33,284 nt of DNA from an uncultured Flavobacteriales bacterium (GTDB lineage Bacteria > Bacteroidota > Bacteroidia > Flavobacteriales_D > Crocinitomicaceae), in the NCBI GenBank assembly GCA_903823565.1, contig CAIJTF010000038.1, positions 1-33,284 on the forward strand. The letters run 5' to 3'. The notes under the pieces are model-generated. The model saw only the letters and a list, made by a program, of their open reading frames with translations. It made no database searches and was not told the DNA's origin. Made by a program: the position numbers and the translations under genes. Position 1 is the first letter of the stretch. Each line of letters starts with the position of its first letter. Positions 25,747-33,284 of the stretch are shown piece by piece.

Positions 25747-26676
25747 ATGCAACCATTTTCGATAGCCATTCATGGAGGAGCAGGCACCCTTGTAAGGGGA
25801 ATGATGACCTCAGAAAAAGAGCAAGCCTACAACGCTGCTTTAGATCGTGCTTTAAGCATAGGATATTCGATTTTAGAAAAAAACGGAACCGCGACAGAAG
25901 CGGTATGCGCAGCGGTAACTTCTTTGGAGGATTGCCCCTTATTCAACGCAGGAAAAGGCAGTGTATTTACGGCACAAGGAACCCACGAAATGGACGCAGC
26001 GCTCATGGAAGGGGCTTCTCGGAATGCTGGAGCCGTGGCTTTGGTGTCGGGCATAAAGAATCCCATACAACTCGCACGGGATGTCATGCTGCATAGCCAG
26101 CACGTATTGCTTGCCGGTGAGGGAGCAATGGCATTCGCCGCTCAAAGAGGATACGAAACCTTACCCCCCTCCTATTTTTTTGATGCCTTCCGTCATGGAC
26201 AATGGACTTCTATAAAGGACTCGGATACGGTTCAATTAGACCACGTAAAAGGGGATCATAAATTTGGAACGGTAGGAGCCGTTGCTTGCGATTGTAATGG
26301 AAATCTTGCGGCCGCAACGTCTACCGGAGGAATGACCAATAAAAAGTTTGGAAGAATTGGCGATAGCCCGCTCATTGGTTCAGGAACCTATGCAAATAAT
26401 CAAACCTGCGCGGTTTCGTGTACTGGCAGCGGAGAGTTTTTCATTCGAGGCAACGTAGCCTACGATGTTTCCTGCTTGATATCCTATGCTGGGAAGAGCC
26501 TGACGGAAGCATGCAACGAAGTCGTTCACAAACACTTAATCGCGTTAGGAGGCGATGGTGGCCTTATTGCTGTCAATGCCCAGGCTGAGATTACGATGGC
26601 CTTTAACACCGAAGGAATGTACCGAGGGTATCGGCACAGCCAGGGTTATCACTTCATTGGAATCTATGAAAATTAA
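25747..26676 (+). CDS. iaaA: Isoaspartyl peptidase/plant-type L-asparaginase (Ntn hydrolase)
   Basis: This 309-residue precursor is expected to self-cleave before Thr175 in HKFGTVGAV, making that Thr the N-terminal nucleophile. Other family features are the opening IAIHGGAGT (7-14), LFNAGKGSVFT (65-75), STGGMTNKKFGRIGDSPLIG (192-211) and TGSGE (226-230). The enzyme removes beta-linked aspartyl groups from dipeptides and hydrolyses asparagine. Its neighbours are cyanophycinase, whose stop it shares within TTAA, and cyanophycin synthetase. A role in splitting the beta-Asp-Arg product of cyanophycin is therefore likely. ATG 25747 is chosen because IHGGAGT must be near the N-terminus; the upstream TTG lies in the promoter. 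No signal peptide is seen, so it is cytoplasmic. Confidence 0.94.
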   Translation: MQPFSIAIHGGAGTLVRGMMTSEKEQAYNAALDRALSIGYSILEKNGTATEAVCAAVTSLEDCPLFNAGKGSVFTAQGTHEMDAALMEGASRNAGAVALVSGIKNPIQLARDVMLHSQHVLLAGEGAMAFAAQRGYETLPPSYFFDAFRHGQWTSIKDSDTVQLDHVKGDHKFGTVGAVACDCNGNLAAATSTGGMTNKKFGRIGDSPLIGSGTYANNQTCAVSCTGSGEFFIRGNVAYDVSCLISYAGKSLTEACNEVVHKHLIALGGDGGLIAVNAQAEITMAFNTEGMYRGYRHSQGYHFIGIYEN

Positions 26677-27539
26677 ATAAAGGGTGACCCAATTGGCAAC
26701 ACCTTTATTTTTCGGGTACTTATTTCAAACCGATCGCCATTGGATAAGACGTGGGTAATCATATTGGTCAAGGTCATGGCGCACCCCTCCTGAAGAATTG
26801 ATTCGTTATTATGCTCTAATTTTCGACCATCGAAAAGAATAACCATCCCTGATCCAATTACCTGAAACTCATCGTCGTTTCTGATTATTAGTCCCGTGTC
26901 TTCTGCCAAGCCCACCCCAACCAAATCGGGAAAACGGGCTACGGCCTCCGTTAGTCGTCCAAAACGACCTCTTTGAATAAAATGAGAATCTATGATCAAT
27001 TTTGGCGTTAACGCTAAGCCTTTCCCCATCCCCACTACGCCTTTCCTAAAGGCTTCCGTTGTGTTTCCTCCGGTAATCATCTCATTGGACATGCACATAG
27101 CGCCCGCACTCGTTCCCGCAATCACCAATGCCTCATGATGGTAGCGATTGACCATTATATTATGCAGGGAAGTACCACCAATTTTTGAGGTAATTTTCGA
27201 CTGATCCCCACCAGAAAACATTACGGCTTTCGCCTTCGACATTAGCGAAAGGTTTTGGGGATCCTCCGATTGTGACCGGTCTTGAATATCCAAAGGCACT
27301 ACATTCGTGCACCCAAGACGGCTGAAGGCTTCCATGTAGGAGGTAATTACTTCGGACGGAATGCTTGAAGCCGTTGGCACTATTAAAATAAGAGAAGCGG
27401 TCCCTCCTGCCTCACGTACCACATGGCTTAATATCCCTTCATCGATAAATTCTAAGGTATACATTTCATTGTCACCCACTCCTTTATCCTCATTTCCCCC
27501 AATAGGTATTAACACCCCTCTTGCCTCTGAATTCAACAT
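26673..27539 (-). CDS. cphB: Cyanophycinase
   Basis: This S51-family serine exopeptidase of 288 residues degrades cyanophycin to beta-Asp-Arg dipeptides. The nucleophile elbow is GTSAGAMCMS with Ser144, and the diagnostic cyanophycinase segment is DSHFIQRGRFGRL (184-196) with His186. GGDQSK (110-115) and the GLAEDTGL segment (about 210-217) also match. No signal peptide is seen, so it acts on an intracellular polymer, unlike the secreted cyanophycinases of scavengers. It is divergent from cphA with 98 bases between starts and convergent with the isoaspartyl peptidase gene, with stops overlapping by four bases. Confidence 0.95.
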   Translation of the reverse strand: MLNSEARGVLIPIGGNEDKGVGDNEMYTLEFIDEGILSHVVREAGGTASLILIVPTASSIPSEVITSYMEAFSRLGCTNVVPLDIQDRSQSEDPQNLSLMSKAKAVMFSGGDQSKITSKIGGTSLHNIMVNRYHHEALVIAGTSAGAMCMSNEMITGGNTTEAFRKGVVGMGKGLALTPKLIIDSHFIQRGRFGRLTEAVARFPDLVGVGLAEDTGLIIRNDDEFQVIGSGMVILFDGRKLEHNNESILQEGCAMTLTNMITHVLSNGDRFEISTRKIKVLPIGSPFI

Positions 27540-27637
27540 AATTTAATGTTTCTGCTAGGTAAAATTAATTTTTATTGCCGTATATTGCCTAAACTTTTTA
27601 TCCTAAATCATAATTCAACCCTAACGCTAGATATTTC

Positions 27638-30259
27638 ATGAAGATAAGAGAAATCAATGCCATGCGAGGACCAAATTACTGGTCGATACGTCGCCATAAC
27701 TTAATTGTCATGGTCCTTGATCTTGAGGAAATGGAAGAACGCCCCTCCAACCAAGTGGAAGGATTCCTCGATCGTTTAAAATCCCTTTTCCCTTCCATGC
27801 AATCACACCGATGTTCAATCGGTGAACCTGGTGGTTTTTTTCAACGAGTAGCTGAAGGAACTTGGATGGGTCATATCATTGAACATATCGCACTGGAAAT
27901 TCAGTCCCTTGCAGGAATGGACGTAGGATTTGGTCGAACCCGAAGTTACGGAGAACATGGCGTTTATAACGTTGTCTTCGATTATCAAGAAGAGGCGGTA
28001 GGTAGGTTTGCCGCGAAAGCGGCCGTTGCAATTTGTCAAGCATTGATTGACGGAACCACCTATCCGTTGGAGGCCGACATTCAACACATGCGGGAGTTAA
28101 GAGAAGCGGTACGCCTTGGACCTTCCACGGGGTCCATCATTGAAGAAGCCGCGTTGAGAGGAATTCCATGGATTCGATTAAATAAGCACTCGTTGTGCCA
28201 ACTGGGATATGGTGAAAATCAAAAACGAATTCAAGCGACCGTAACCAGTGAAACCAGCAGCATCGGTGTAGAATTAGCCTGTGACAAAGAGGACACCAAG
28301 TTTATGTTGGAACAGGCAGAAGTCCCTGTACCCAAAGGTGAAATTATCCGAAGAGAGAGCAGCCTAGCCGAAACTTGTGCCTATGTCGGCTTTCCGTTAG
28401 TTGTTAAACCCGTAGATGGAAATCACGGAAGAGGAATTACCGTAAACATTCAAACGCTTGAGGAGGCACAAACGGCCTTTGATGCGGCCAAAAAGATATC
28501 CAATGCGGTCATAGTTGAAAAATACATCACGGGTGTGGATTATCGATTGCTTGTAATTAACAACCGCTTCGTAGCAGCCGCTTTGAGAACCCCCGCCCAT
28601 GTCGTTGGAGACGGTACATCGAGCATACAATCGCTAATTGATCAGGTGAACGCCGATCCGAGAAGAGGCTACGGTCACGAAAAAATATTAACCCAAATTA
28701 CGGTAAATGATTTAACGGTTGGATTGATCACCGCCAAAGGGTACACCTTATCAAGCATTCTCCCTCAAGGGGAAACCTTAATCTTAAAGGATACTGCAAA
28801 CCTTTCCACGGGTGGGACTGCTGAAGACGTTACCGACTTTGTACACCCCGCAAACATTGCCATGGCAGAGCGAATTTCAAGAATAATTGACTTGGATATT
28901 TGTGGCATTGACATCATGACAACGGATATATCCAAACCCCTAAAAGAAACCGGTGGGGCAGTGTTAGAAGTGAATGCTGGACCTGGGTTTCGCATGCACC
29001 TTGCTCCGGCCAAAGGCTTACCAAGAAATGTAGCGGCCCCTGTTATTGATAAATTATTCCCAAAAGGTAAAAACGGAAAAATTCCCATTGTTGCAGTAAC
29101 CGGTACCAATGGAAAAACTACCACAACCCGCCTCATCGCACACATAATGAAACTGGACGGCTATAGAGTTGGCTATACCACCACGGATGGTGTATACATT
29201 CAAAACCGCTTGCTTATGGAGGGCGATTGTACCGGTCCAAGCAGCGCTGAATTTGTTCTGAAGGATCCTACCGTTAACTTTGCTGTTCTTGAATGTGCTC
29301 GCGGAGGTCTTTTGCGCGCTGGACTAGGATTCAAACAGTGTGATATTGGAATCGTAACGAATGTCGCCGCTGACCACCTTGGATTAAAAGGAATTCACAC
29401 CATTGAACAGCTGGCAAAAGTGAAAGGCGTTATTCCTGAAACGGTCTTACCTGATGGGTATGCCATTCTTAATGCCGATGACGATTTAGTTTATGAAATG
29501 CGAAGAGGGTTGAATTGTAAAGTTGCTTTGTTTTCCCTCAACGAAGAAAATCCGCGGATTAAAGCCCTACAACGAAAAGGTGGAATAACCGCAGTCTATG
29601 AAAATGGGTATGTAACTATTTGTCGGGGTGAATGGAAAATGAGGGTCATGCGGGCTGAGGAGATTCCATTATCCTACGGTGGAAAAGCAGAATTTATGAT
29701 TCAGAACATCCTTCCGGCCTTGTTAACCGCAAATATTCAGGGAGCGAGCATTGAGGATATGAAAGCTGGGTTGTCTACCTTTATTCCATCTCCTTCTCAA
29801 ACACCCGGTCGATTGAATCTATTTGAATTCAAAAATTTCTCTGTTTTGCTGGACTATGCACACAATCCTGCGGGAATGAGGGCTTTAAAAAAATTCACCG
29901 ATAGCCTGAATGCTTCGGTTAAAGTTGGAATTATTGCAGGAATCGGTGACCGTAGGCGAGAAGACAATAATGAGATTGGTGCAGTAGCCGCTACCATGTT
30001 TGATGAAATCATCATTCGACAGGACAAACATCTTAGAGGTAAAACGGAAGGTGAGTTAATTCAAATGTTGGAGGATGGCATCAAACAAGTAGATCCTACC
30101 AAACCCATTAGAATCATACCTTCAGAAAAAGAAGCCATTCAATTCGCCATTGAGAATGCAAAAGAAGGATCTTTAATTGTTCTCAGCAGTGATGTAATTC
30201 CTGAGGCGCTAAACTTGGTTAAAGAATACAAAGAAAAGGAATCAAATCGCTTGCGTTGA
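27638..30259 (+). CDS. cphA: Cyanophycin synthetase
   Basis: This enzyme makes the Asp-Arg storage polymer cyanophycin with ATP. The 873-residue length fits CphA1. The N domain (about 1-160) contains HIIEH at 79-83, the position of the zinc-hydrolase site reported in primer-independent CphA1 enzymes. The ATP-grasp domain (about 200-475) has the VVKPVDGNHGRGI loop (255-267), VDYRLLVIN and NAGPGFRMHLAP; it adds Asp to the backbone. The Mur-ligase-like domain (about 480-873) has an intact P-loop TGTNGKTTTT and adds Arg. An intact second ATP site argues against CphA2, which uses beta-Asp-Arg. No TAnnTTTG match was found in the 98-base gap to cphB. Confidence 0.95.
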   Translation: MKIREINAMRGPNYWSIRRHNLIVMVLDLEEMEERPSNQVEGFLDRLKSLFPSMQSHRCSIGEPGGFFQRVAEGTWMGHIIEHIALEIQSLAGMDVGFGRTRSYGEHGVYNVVFDYQEEAVGRFAAKAAVAICQALIDGTTYPLEADIQHMRELREAVRLGPSTGSIIEEAALRGIPWIRLNKHSLCQLGYGENQKRIQATVTSETSSIGVELACDKEDTKFMLEQAEVPVPKGEIIRRESSLAETCAYVGFPLVVKPVDGNHGRGITVNIQTLEEAQTAFDAAKKISNAVIVEKYITGVDYRLLVINNRFVAAALRTPAHVVGDGTSSIQSLIDQVNADPRRGYGHEKILTQITVNDLTVGLITAKGYTLSSILPQGETLILKDTANLSTGGTAEDVTDFVHPANIAMAERISRIIDLDICGIDIMTTDISKPLKETGGAVLEVNAGPGFRMHLAPAKGLPRNVAAPVIDKLFPKGKNGKIPIVAVTGTNGKTTTTRLIAHIMKLDGYRVGYTTTDGVYIQNRLLMEGDCTGPSSAEFVLKDPTVNFAVLECARGGLLRAGLGFKQCDIGIVTNVAADHLGLKGIHTIEQLAKVKGVIPETVLPDGYAILNADDDLVYEMRRGLNCKVALFSLNEENPRIKALQRKGGITAVYENGYVTICRGEWKMRVMRAEEIPLSYGGKAEFMIQNILPALLTANIQGASIEDMKAGLSTFIPSPSQTPGRLNLFEFKNFSVLLDYAHNPAGMRALKKFTDSLNASVKVGIIAGIGDRRREDNNEIGAVAATMFDEIIIRQDKHLRGKTEGELIQMLEDGIKQVDPTKPIRIIPSEKEAIQFAIENAKEGSLIVLSSDVIPEALNLVKEYKEKESNRLR

Positions 30260-30733
30260 TTCAGGATTGTTTTCTATGGCATCAACTTCCTCGTTTGTAG
30301 GTCCCTCACCTTCTGGGGTTCCTTCCCATTCTTGGCTAACGCTGTGATACCCATAAACCCAAGCAATCGCGGCTATAAATTCTAGAAACATGACCCCAGA
30401 ATTCCACATCAGCATCGGTCCCCCTTTTCCGTAATCGGCTGCGTAAGGACTTAAGACCAACCACACAATCAACAGTCCGATAAGGTGGAGTCCGCTGCCA
30501 AACAGGTAGCCTACATACCCCTTCTTATTTCGTTTAAACATTCTCACCGCACCCGCAAAACACACTAAATTCGCGATGACCGTAAGCGCCAAGCCTACAA
30601 AAACCATGAAACCTTTCGACATTAAATGGTGAAACCAATACGCAGCGGCTCCACCTGAAGCAATAGCGTGCAGTAAAGAGGCAACGAAGGTGAGAACACA
30701 AAGGGTTGTTAAGCGAGAAGAGCGTTCAGTCAT
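30242..30733 (-). CDS. Small four-helix membrane protein, function unknown
   Basis: From the ATG at 30733 the protein has 163 residues and four hydrophobic helices (roughly 7-30, 37-60, 72-95 and 105-127), separated by short basic loops such as RMFKRNKKG. The C-terminal ~35 residues are acidic and probably disordered. No catalytic motif or known family was recognised; similar small uncharacterised membrane proteins are frequent in Bacteroidota. A GTG at 30778 is in frame but would add a poorly conserved-looking N-terminus. TACCTTCG (30756-30749, minus) is one base from TAnnTTTG and supports the ATG start. Its 3' end overlaps convergent cphA by 18 bases, so no terminator separates them. Confidence 0.75.
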   Translation of the reverse strand: MTERSSRLTTLCVLTFVASLLHAIASGGAAAYWFHHLMSKGFMVFVGLALTVIANLVCFAGAVRMFKRNKKGYVGYLFGSGLHLIGLLIVWLVLSPYAADYGKGGPMLMWNSGVMFLEFIAAIAWVYGYHSVSQEWEGTPEGEGPTNEEVDAIENNPESTQAI

Positions 30734-30797
30734 GACAGCAAGAATTTTAATTCTACAACGAAGGTAAATAAAAATCACTTGGCCAATGGAATTTGAT

Positions 30798-30805
30798 TAT
30801 ATTTG
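30798..30805 (+). promoter_or_regulatory. -7 element TATATTTG upstream of the cobalamin riboswitch
   Basis: TATATTTG fits TAnnTTTG exactly. A TTG at 30779-30781 lies 16 bases upstream, slightly short of the usual -33 spacing. The transcript would begin near 30811, just before the riboswitch. Confidence 0.6.
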
Positions 30806-30819
30806 CCCTGTTCTTTGGT

Positions 30820-31000
30820 TCTCGATTTTTCGAGATTAAAAAGGAATCCGGTGAAATTCCGGAGCTGTATCTGCAGCTGTAAGCACTGTAAGCGATTCAT
30901 TAACCACTGCATTTGCGGGAAGGGAATCAGCGTTGGTGTAAGCCAGAAGACTTGCCTTAGAACAGAGAGAAGACTTCAGATTAAAGTCGGACTCGCGATA
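30820..31000 (+). promoter_or_regulatory. Cobalamin (adenosylcobalamin-class) riboswitch
   Basis: The conserved core is readable in order. AAGGAATCCGGTGAAATTCC followed by GGAGCTGTATCTGCAGCTGTAAG (30841-30883) is the P3/J region. CCACTG (30904-30909) is followed by a loop with GCGGG (30915-30919) and GGGAAGGG-like bases. AGCCAGAAGACTTGCC (30941-30956) is the B12 box. Downstream, CTCGC (30992-30996) can pair with the GCGGG loop through four Watson-Crick pairs and one wobble, as expected for the L5-L13 kissing interaction. A small hairpin TCTCGA-TTTT-TCGAGA (30820-30835) precedes the core. The control mode is probably shut-off by B12. The expression platform is unclear: a weak bulged stem (30996-31020) before a pyrimidine-rich stretch could be a terminator. 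The only gene downstream is the T9SS beta-propeller gene at 31074. Confidence 0.93.
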
Positions 31001-31073
31001 GCCACTATTGTGTCTATACGATTCCTTCTTTTTCTTCTGGTTTTTAGTAAGTAACCGTTTAAAAACACAACGA

Positions 31074-32333
31074 ATGAAAAAGGTATTAATAAGTTTTTGT
31101 TTTGGCTTAGGCATCTTGGTTCAAGCCCAACAGTATGTGCATCAAGTACTTGTGCTAAACGAAGGATATTACGACTACCAAACGTCTACCCAAGGCGTGC
31201 CTGTAAAGGTAGGATCGTACAATCCCTCAACGCAACTCTATCAAGAAGTATCAACCATTAATGGAATGCGTTTCGCTTCCGATTTAATCATTGACGGCAA
31301 TCATTACTACGTTGCTGCCGACACTAAAATTCTAAAGTATGATCTCAATACCCACGTGCTTGTTGCAGAGGTAACGTGCCCCGGGGTTCGAAACTTAGCC
31401 ATAAGCCAAGGAAAATTAATCGCAACACGGGGTGAATATTTAACGACGTTCGACTCCTATTTGCATGTTTATGATGCCAATTCCCTTCAATTAATACAGG
31501 CGATAGACACCATTCAAGGTCCAAAATGGTCAACACAAAATATTGTCATTCAAGGAAATACCGCTTTCGTTGCGGTAAACAACGGATACGAATGGGGTAA
31601 CGAAAAAGGATTAATTGGACGCTTAGACCTTCAGACCCTAAGCTATGGAAACGAAATAGACTTAGGTCCCGATGGTAAAAACCCAGACAATTTATTTGCT
31701 TACAACGGCATGCTTTACACGGTTAATAATAAGGACTGGAGCGGATCCTCTGTTTCAAAAGTCAATGTGCTTGCAGGTTCTGCTCAAACCGAGAACATTG
31801 CTAACGCAGGTACGGGATGTGGTACCTCTGCCCTTTTCAACGATAAGTTAATCTACCAACTTTCCATGGCTAACTCGTTAGAGGCGTATGATCTCAATTT
31901 ATTCAATTATTCAGGGCCAGTCAACGGACATTCCTTATCCTACTATGAGCTTGCACAAAACCCAGTGAACCAACAACTTTACACTACAGAGACGGACTAC
32001 TTTAGTTACGGTACGGTTCACATTTTTGATCCTTCCCACCAAGAACTTTCTCAATTTCAAGTCGGTGTTTCCCCAGGAACCTTGACCTTTGACCTTCGTT
32101 CCTCCGCGCAATTGTCCGAAACGTCCGTTTCAGAGGAAATGGCCTATCCAAATCCCGCAAATGGAACGTTCCACATTACGGGGTATGAAGCCGGGAATAT
32201 CTCCGTTTATTCTTTGGATGGAAAACACATAAAGACAATGGCAGCCATGGACTTAACCACGGAGGGTATTCCATCTGGATTTTATGTTTTGACTTGTGAT
32301 GGGAATCGCATTTCCTCGTTGATGGTGAAATAA
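31074..32333 (+). CDS. T9SS-exported beta-propeller protein, BtuG-like B12 capture candidate
   Basis: This 419-residue protein has a signal peptide (MKKVLISFCFGLGILVQA) and a body of short repeated strands (about 22-345) typical of YncE/DUF5074-type seven-bladed propellers. It opens with VLVLNEGYYDY and has blade-like units such as ASDLIIDGNHYYVAADTKIL and NIVIQGNTAFVAVNNGYEW. The last ~70 residues (YPNPANGTFHITGYEAG to ISSLMVK) form a type A T9SS sorting domain. There is no lipobox. The cobalamin riboswitch directly upstream ties it to B12. Bacteroides BtuG is a surface lipoprotein propeller that binds B12 very tightly and passes it to BtuB, and this looks like a T9SS-routed counterpart. That function is inference; a different corrinoid- or metal-related role is possible. 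ATG 31074 is chosen over upstream non-ATG codons. Confidence 0.85.
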   Translation: MKKVLISFCFGLGILVQAQQYVHQVLVLNEGYYDYQTSTQGVPVKVGSYNPSTQLYQEVSTINGMRFASDLIIDGNHYYVAADTKILKYDLNTHVLVAEVTCPGVRNLAISQGKLIATRGEYLTTFDSYLHVYDANSLQLIQAIDTIQGPKWSTQNIVIQGNTAFVAVNNGYEWGNEKGLIGRLDLQTLSYGNEIDLGPDGKNPDNLFAYNGMLYTVNNKDWSGSSVSKVNVLAGSAQTENIANAGTGCGTSALFNDKLIYQLSMANSLEAYDLNLFNYSGPVNGHSLSYYELAQNPVNQQLYTTETDYFSYGTVHIFDPSHQELSQFQVGVSPGTLTFDLRSSAQLSETSVSEEMAYPNPANGTFHITGYEAGNISVYSLDGKHIKTMAAMDLTTEGIPSGFYVLTCDGNRISSLMVK

Positions 32334-32364
32334 AGTGTTCCGTTTCGGAAGGACTAGAACTAAG

Positions 32365-33284
32365 TTATAGCCAAACCTTAGATCCCTCAGAACAATTCGT
32401 ACAAATTTCTATTTCGTTTCTAGCCGTCAAAATGGACTGCCGAAACGCATTGTATGCATCTGATTTCCAAATCGTTCGGAAGGAACCTTCGGATAAGGCT
32501 CCTAATGCATTTTGGGCATCCTTATCAAAACAGCAAGGAACAATTTTTCCGTCCCACGTAATAACAGACCCTGACCACATGCGCCAACACGAATTACCAC
32601 CGGGATTTTTAAGTACGTATTTACCGTTCGCTTTTTTCACGTAACGACTATAGTTTGGATTGTCGGGCATCAAAGGGTGTCCATTCTCGTAATCATATAA
32701 TTGTGCGCTTTTGATGCGTACCTCATCGACTCCAAAGGTTTTTGCTCTTTCAAAAAGCAAAGGAATTTCATGTTCGTTTGGCTTTACTGCCAAGCACTGA
32801 AAGATTAGTCGAGGCGTATGCCGTTTTCGAGCCTTCTTTGCCGCTACCAAGTATTCTGTCGCTTGCCATACCTTTTCAAGGGTTCCTTGTACACGGTATT
32901 GCTCATAAACTTCCTGACTGATACCGTCCACCGATATTATTAACTGATCTAAACCACTATCGACGATTTCATAGGCTTTTTGGGCGTCAATAAAATGTGC
33001 ATTGGTGGAAGTTGCTGTAAACATTCGAAACGAGTGTGCGAGCTGTATTAACGATAAAAATTGAGGATGCAGAAAGGGTTCCCCTTGAAAATAATATGTG
33101 GTGTAAAATACGCTACTACGAATTTGCTCAAGCCAAGTGCGATGAGCCTCAAGGTCCAATTTTCCTGTTGCACGCGTGAAACGCTTTAATCCGCTGGGAC
33201 ACTCAGGGCAGGCAAGGTTACACGCCGTAGTCGGTTCTATGCTCACATGCATGGGCATTCCAAAATGCAGATTTTTCTTAAAAA
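32365..33284 (-). CDS. Radical SAM/SPASM domain protein (5' end probably beyond window)
   Basis: The visible part has the radical SAM cluster motif CNLACPEC (CxxxCxxC; Cys13, 17 and 20 counted from the ATG at 33258), the glycine-rich QGEPFLHP strand, SVDGISQEVYEQYR, and a C-terminal SPASM region. The SPASM cysteines are NSCWRMWSG, IVPCCFDKD and ICTNCSEG and should bind extra iron-sulfur clusters. Such enzymes modify peptides or act in cofactor or cell-wall chemistry; no precursor peptide or partner gene is visible, so the substrate is unknown. The frame stays open to the last base with no stop, and relatives carry residues before the SIEPTTACN segment. The true start is therefore probably outside the window, although ATG 33258 is possible. 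It is convergent with the propeller gene, 31 bases apart. Confidence 0.88.
   Translation of the reverse strand, partial: FKKNLHFGMPMHVSIEPTTACNLACPECPSGLKRFTRATGKLDLEAHRTWLEQIRSSVFYTTYYFQGEPFLHPQFLSLIQLAHSFRMFTATSTNAHFIDAQKAYEIVDSGLDQLIISVDGISQEVYEQYRVQGTLEKVWQATEYLVAAKKARKRHTPRLIFQCLAVKPNEHEIPLLFERAKTFGVDEVRIKSAQLYDYENGHPLMPDNPNYSRYVKKANGKYVLKNPGGNSCWRMWSGSVITWDGKIVPCCFDKDAQNALGALSEGSFRTIWKSDAYNAFRQSILTARNEIEICTNCSEGSKVWL

Noticed and set aside
30803-31114. Short open frames on both strands over the riboswitch
   Set aside because: The conserved RNA elements explain this segment better, and neither frame has a credible start or protein motif.
32338-32350. Small hairpin TTCCG-TTT-CGGAA after the beta-propeller gene
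   Set aside because: The stem is only five bases with no T-run, in a 31-base gap between convergent genes; too weak to call a terminator.
1-33284. Signs of horizontal transfer such as IS elements, integrases, tRNA-flanked islands or abrupt base-composition shifts
   Set aside because: None was seen by eye. Codon use and promoter style look uniform across the window, including around the cyanophycin and B12 loci.

Overview
This window looks like chromosomal DNA of a Bacteroidota bacterium, most likely a member of Flavobacteriales. The evidence is: three proteins that end in type IX secretion (T9SS) or gliding-motility C-terminal domains; at least seven intergenic copies of the Bacteroidota -7 promoter element TAnnTTTG; weak, A-rich leaders in place of strong Shine-Dalgarno sequences; lineage-typical versions of core genes (a DnaJ with a reduced zinc finger, an E1 alpha-beta fusion, an MsrB-MsrA lipoprotein fusion); and an rpsO-pnp gene pair. 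No tRNA, rRNA, IS element, phage gene or CRISPR array was seen. Coding density is very high, and convergent neighbours often overlap at their 3' ends.

Layout. 1-1248: 3' end of a large secreted adhesin-like protein. 1245-2952 (-): MsrB-MsrA lipoprotein and a YhhQ-type queuosine-precursor transporter. 3085-3435 (+): MerR-type regulator. 3413-5556 (-): mscS, a PaaI-type thioesterase and a DUF1295 membrane protein in one run. 5599-6183 (+): AlkB-like dioxygenase. 6188-11008 (-): a five-gene run grpE-dnaJ-CPBP protease-ABC ATPase-ABC permease behind a recognisable promoter. 11120-11821 (-): cutC. 11911-14904 (+): E1 alpha-beta 2-oxoacid dehydrogenase followed with no gap by a thioredoxin-like protein. 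14944-19777 (-): M1 metallopeptidase and SppA. 19930-22983 (-): T9SS protein with nine MopE-like, Asp-rich repeats. 23082-25605 (-): rpsO and pnp. 25747-30259: isoaspartyl peptidase (+), cyanophycinase (-) and cyanophycin synthetase (+). 30242-30733 (-): small four-helix membrane protein. 30798-32333 (+): promoter, cobalamin riboswitch and a T9SS-exported beta-propeller protein. 32365-33284 (-): radical SAM/SPASM protein that probably continues past the window end.

Two accessory systems stand out. The first is a complete-looking cyanophycin (multi-L-arginyl-poly-L-aspartate) cycle. CphA makes the polymer, cyanophycinase cuts it to beta-Asp-Arg, and the isoaspartyl peptidase/asparaginase can split that dipeptide. 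Here the three genes lie side by side, but in convergent and divergent orientations. The second is a lone B12-riboswitch-controlled gene for a secreted beta-propeller that resembles the Bacteroides surface B12-binding protein BtuG. It carries a T9SS sorting domain where BtuG has a lipoprotein anchor, and no btuB is adjacent. It is the best candidate here for an undescribed variant of B12 capture.
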